A stretch of DNA of 43,924 nt from NCBI GenBank assembly GCA_945877425.1, contig CAMCRZ010000023.1, positions 1 to 43,924 of the forward strand, written 5' to 3'. Every line of letters begins with the position of its first letter. Positions within the stretch are counted from its first letter, which is position 1. The position numbers and the translations under genes were made by a program. Below, piece after piece: positions 42,703 through 43,924 of this stretch. The notes beneath the pieces were generated by a model. It did no database searches and was not told the origin of the DNA. It worked only from the letters and a program-made list of their open reading frames with translations. The stretch is from an uncultured Treponema sp. GTDB taxonomy: Bacteria; Spirochaetota; Spirochaetia; Treponematales; Treponemataceae.

Positions 42703-42992
42703 ATGGTAAATACAGAACTTGTTCAGATAAAAGTAGATACAGAGACAAAAACATATGTTATAAGTATTTACGAATCTCTTGGTTTGGATGTGCCTACTGC
42801 CGTCAGAATTTTTTTTTCAAAAAAAGTATTGCTGTAGGTGGACTGCCTGAAAAACTTAAGATGCTGTGCAGAAAAGCCGGCATAGAAAACATTGATTTTA
42901 ACGGAAAATTTACTGCCATAAAAATGCACTTTGGAGAAGAAGGAAAACTTTCTTACTTAAGGCCTGATTTTGCCAAATGTTGCAACCAATGA
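42703..42992 (+). pseudogene. RelB/DinJ-like antitoxin start fused to a DUF362 fragment
   Basis: From the ATG at 42703 (GGAGG 7 nt upstream) 44 codons read NTELVQIKVDTETKTYVISIYESLGLDVPTAVRIFF, a RelB/DinJ-type DNA-binding antitoxin N-terminus. A frame slip in the T9/A7 tract near 42820 leads to a stop at 42835. In the corrected frame IAVGGLP continues RelB-like, then changes into LCRKAGIENIDFNGKF, AIKMHFGEEGKLSYLRPDFAK, which resembles the start of DUF362 proteins, and stops at 42990. This is a chimeric relic. Confidence 0.6.
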
Positions 42993-43506
42993 ATATGATT
43001 TGCCAGCATTAACAGCAGGAATTCAAAATCAAAGATTGAATAATTATGTTCCAAGAAAAAATGCAACAATTCTCAAAAACGTGATTTCTATTTCTGCAAA
43101 TGGAGCAAATACAGGAGCAACTTTTTATCAGAGCAAAGAATTTACTGTTCTACAAGATGCCTATGCAATAAAATGGATTTATACAGAAAATATTTTGACA
43201 GAAAGTCAATATTTATTCCTTGTAGGGACAATTACAAAGAGAATTTTTGGCAACTACGAATGGACAAATAAAGCAGGTTGGGAAAGAATAAAGGATAATT
43301 GCATTTCTCTCCCCGTCCGCAACGGCAAACCAGACTACGACATAATGGAAACATTCATCTCCGCCGTGCAGAAACTCGTCATAAAAAATGTAGTTCAGTA
43401 CACCGCTCAAAAAATTCAGAAATCATTCGAACTGCGGCAAGAAAGCAAATCTCTTTTGGAAAAGGCAAAGCAAATGGTGGAACACGAGATTGAAGGTACA
43501 AAATAG
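42970..43506 (+). pseudogene. C-terminal fragment of a restriction-system specificity (S) subunit
   Basis: The frame reads NEYDLPALTAGIQNQRLNNYVPRKNATILKNVISISANGANTGATFYQSKEFTVLQDAYAIKW (~residues 6-68), the familiar target-recognition-domain pattern of S subunits. A coiled-coil-like helix follows, ending QKIQKSFELRQESKSLLEKAKQMVEHEIEGTK. About 175 residues remain of the usual ~400. There is no ribosome site; the apparent TTG start lies inside the preceding relic. It pairs logically with the methylase fragment at 39869-40320. Confidence 0.7.
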
Positions 43507-43515
43507 TGCAAGATG

Positions 43516-43524
43516 TGGTATAAT
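43516..43524 (+). promoter_or_regulatory. Extended -10 promoter of the VapBC-like pair
   Basis: TGG-TATAAT is an extended -10 element with TATAAT at 43519-43524. No good -35 is seen. GGAGG (6 nt from the ATG at 43544) follows. Confidence 0.6.
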
Positions 43525-43543
43525 GAAAACGTGGAGGTGAAAG

Positions 43544-43756
43544 ATGAGCGATGAATTGGCAGTATTGATACACAAGGCAATGGTGCTTCCATACGAGGAG
43601 CAACTGGAACTTTTAAATTCTCTGACGATTTCCGTGCAAAGAATCGGACAAAAAAACAGGCGAAAACTTGATTTTGATTCTTATGTCATTCCTTCTAAGC
43701 GTGCGAATTTTGCGGACAAATATGTAGAGGAGCTTCGTAGTAATGACAGAGTTTAG
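43544..43756 (+). CDS. VapB-like antitoxin of a PIN-domain toxin-antitoxin pair
   Basis: A 70-residue protein, MSDELAVLIHKAMVLPYEEQLELLNSLTISV... with a C-terminal SYVIPSKRANFADKYVEELR. The helical EEQLELLNSL part resembles small antitoxins encoded before PIN-domain toxins. A DNA-binding fold is not obvious. It overlaps the next ORF by 14 nt, as toxin-antitoxin pairs often do, and it has its own extended -10 promoter and a strong ribosome site. Confidence 0.65.
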   Translation: MSDELAVLIHKAMVLPYEEQLELLNSLTISVQRIGQKNRRKLDFDSYVIPSKRANFADKYVEELRSNDRV

Positions 43757-43924
43757 AAGTGCTTTTGTTGATACATCGCCGTTCATTTATTACATTGAAA
43801 AAAGTGAGTTGTACTTTGAAAAGATGAAGTCATGGTTTTCTCAGTGCTATGAACTCGAAAAAAGTCTTATAGGTCAAAATTCAAGTTTTGTAACGGAATT
43901 AAAACCAAGTAAGAACCATGGCAT
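43743..43924 (+). CDS. PIN-domain (VapC-like) toxin, partial at window end
   Basis: The frame is open for 60 codons to the edge. FVDTSPFIYYIEKSELYFEKMKSWFSQC carries the first conserved aspartate of the PIN ribonuclease fold (residue 10). VapC toxins cut specific RNAs, often tRNA or rRNA. The later visible residues (ELEKSLIGQNSSFVTELKPSKN) do not match the usual second PIN strand well, so a frame break near the edge is possible. Confidence 0.6.
   Translation, partial: MTEFRSAFVDTSPFIYYIEKSELYFEKMKSWFSQCYELEKSLIGQNSSFVTELKPSKNHG

Noticed and set aside
1..43924. CRISPR array or transposase gene
   Set aside because: I saw no regularly spaced repeats of CRISPR type and no transposase, integrase or IS terminal repeats with an intact ORF; the repeats found are tandem or dispersed and non-coding.

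Overview
The window looks like a chromosomal segment of a host-associated or gut/rumen Treponema (Spirochaetota). The evidence is inference from content: about 40% GC, many lipoproteins with spirochaete-type lipoboxes ending FTGC, FTSC or FNSC, an outer-membrane beta-barrel protein, an alanyl-tRNA synthetase of only 608 residues as in known spirochaetes, groES away from groEL, and a small RpoS-like sigma factor. I had no database access, so the species is not assigned.

Region 1 (1-12,940) is a beta-glucan, probably beta-1,3-glucan or laminarin, utilisation locus. A seven-gene minus-strand operon encodes two ABC permeases, a solute-binding lipoprotein, a CBM9-like lipoprotein, a 1050-residue protein joining a clan GH-A glycosidase to an outer-membrane beta-barrel, a GH16 glucanase lipoprotein and a small CBM-like lipoprotein. 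It ends at a clear terminator. Divergent to it is a 1121-residue GH94/GH149-like phosphorylase. The expected route is surface cleavage, import of oligosaccharides, and cytosolic phosphorolysis. The importer ATPase is not encoded here.

Region 2 (12,937-18,710) is a minus-strand run: phosphofructokinase, an FMN-dependent 2-hydroxy-acid dehydrogenase family protein, an ECF-transporter S component, and the TrkA/TrkH potassium system. The pfk promoter is so close to its ATG that the mRNA should be leaderless or nearly so.

Region 3 (18,710-34,000) is mostly core: an orphan adenine-N6 methyltransferase, dnaE (its 5' end partly duplicated 196 bp upstream), a YggT-family protein and recG on the plus strand. 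On the minus strand are an RpoS-like sigma factor, groES, a TPR lipoprotein, nusB, a SurA-like chaperone and alaS. The sigma gene has a perfect sigma-54 (-24/-12) promoter, which suggests an RpoN-to-RpoS cascade like the one known in Borrelia.

Region 4 (34,000-39,600) holds a YczE/YitT-type membrane protein, an acyl-ACP thioesterase, a DUF218 protein, a candidate decayed type I toxin-antitoxin element, and a MarR regulator with a MATE transporter. A dispersed intergenic repeat appears at 18.7-19.2 kb, 34.0-34.3 kb and 39.5-39.6 kb.

Region 5 (39,600-43,924) is an accessory defence-type island. It contains an N-6 DNA methylase fragment, an intact AbiEi/AbiEii (type IV) toxin-antitoxin pair with a textbook operator-promoter, an opposing array of six tRNA genes plus one tRNA-like relic, a short hydrophobic peptide ORF, a RelB/DUF362 chimeric pseudogene, a restriction S-subunit fragment, and a VapBC-like pair that runs off the window end.
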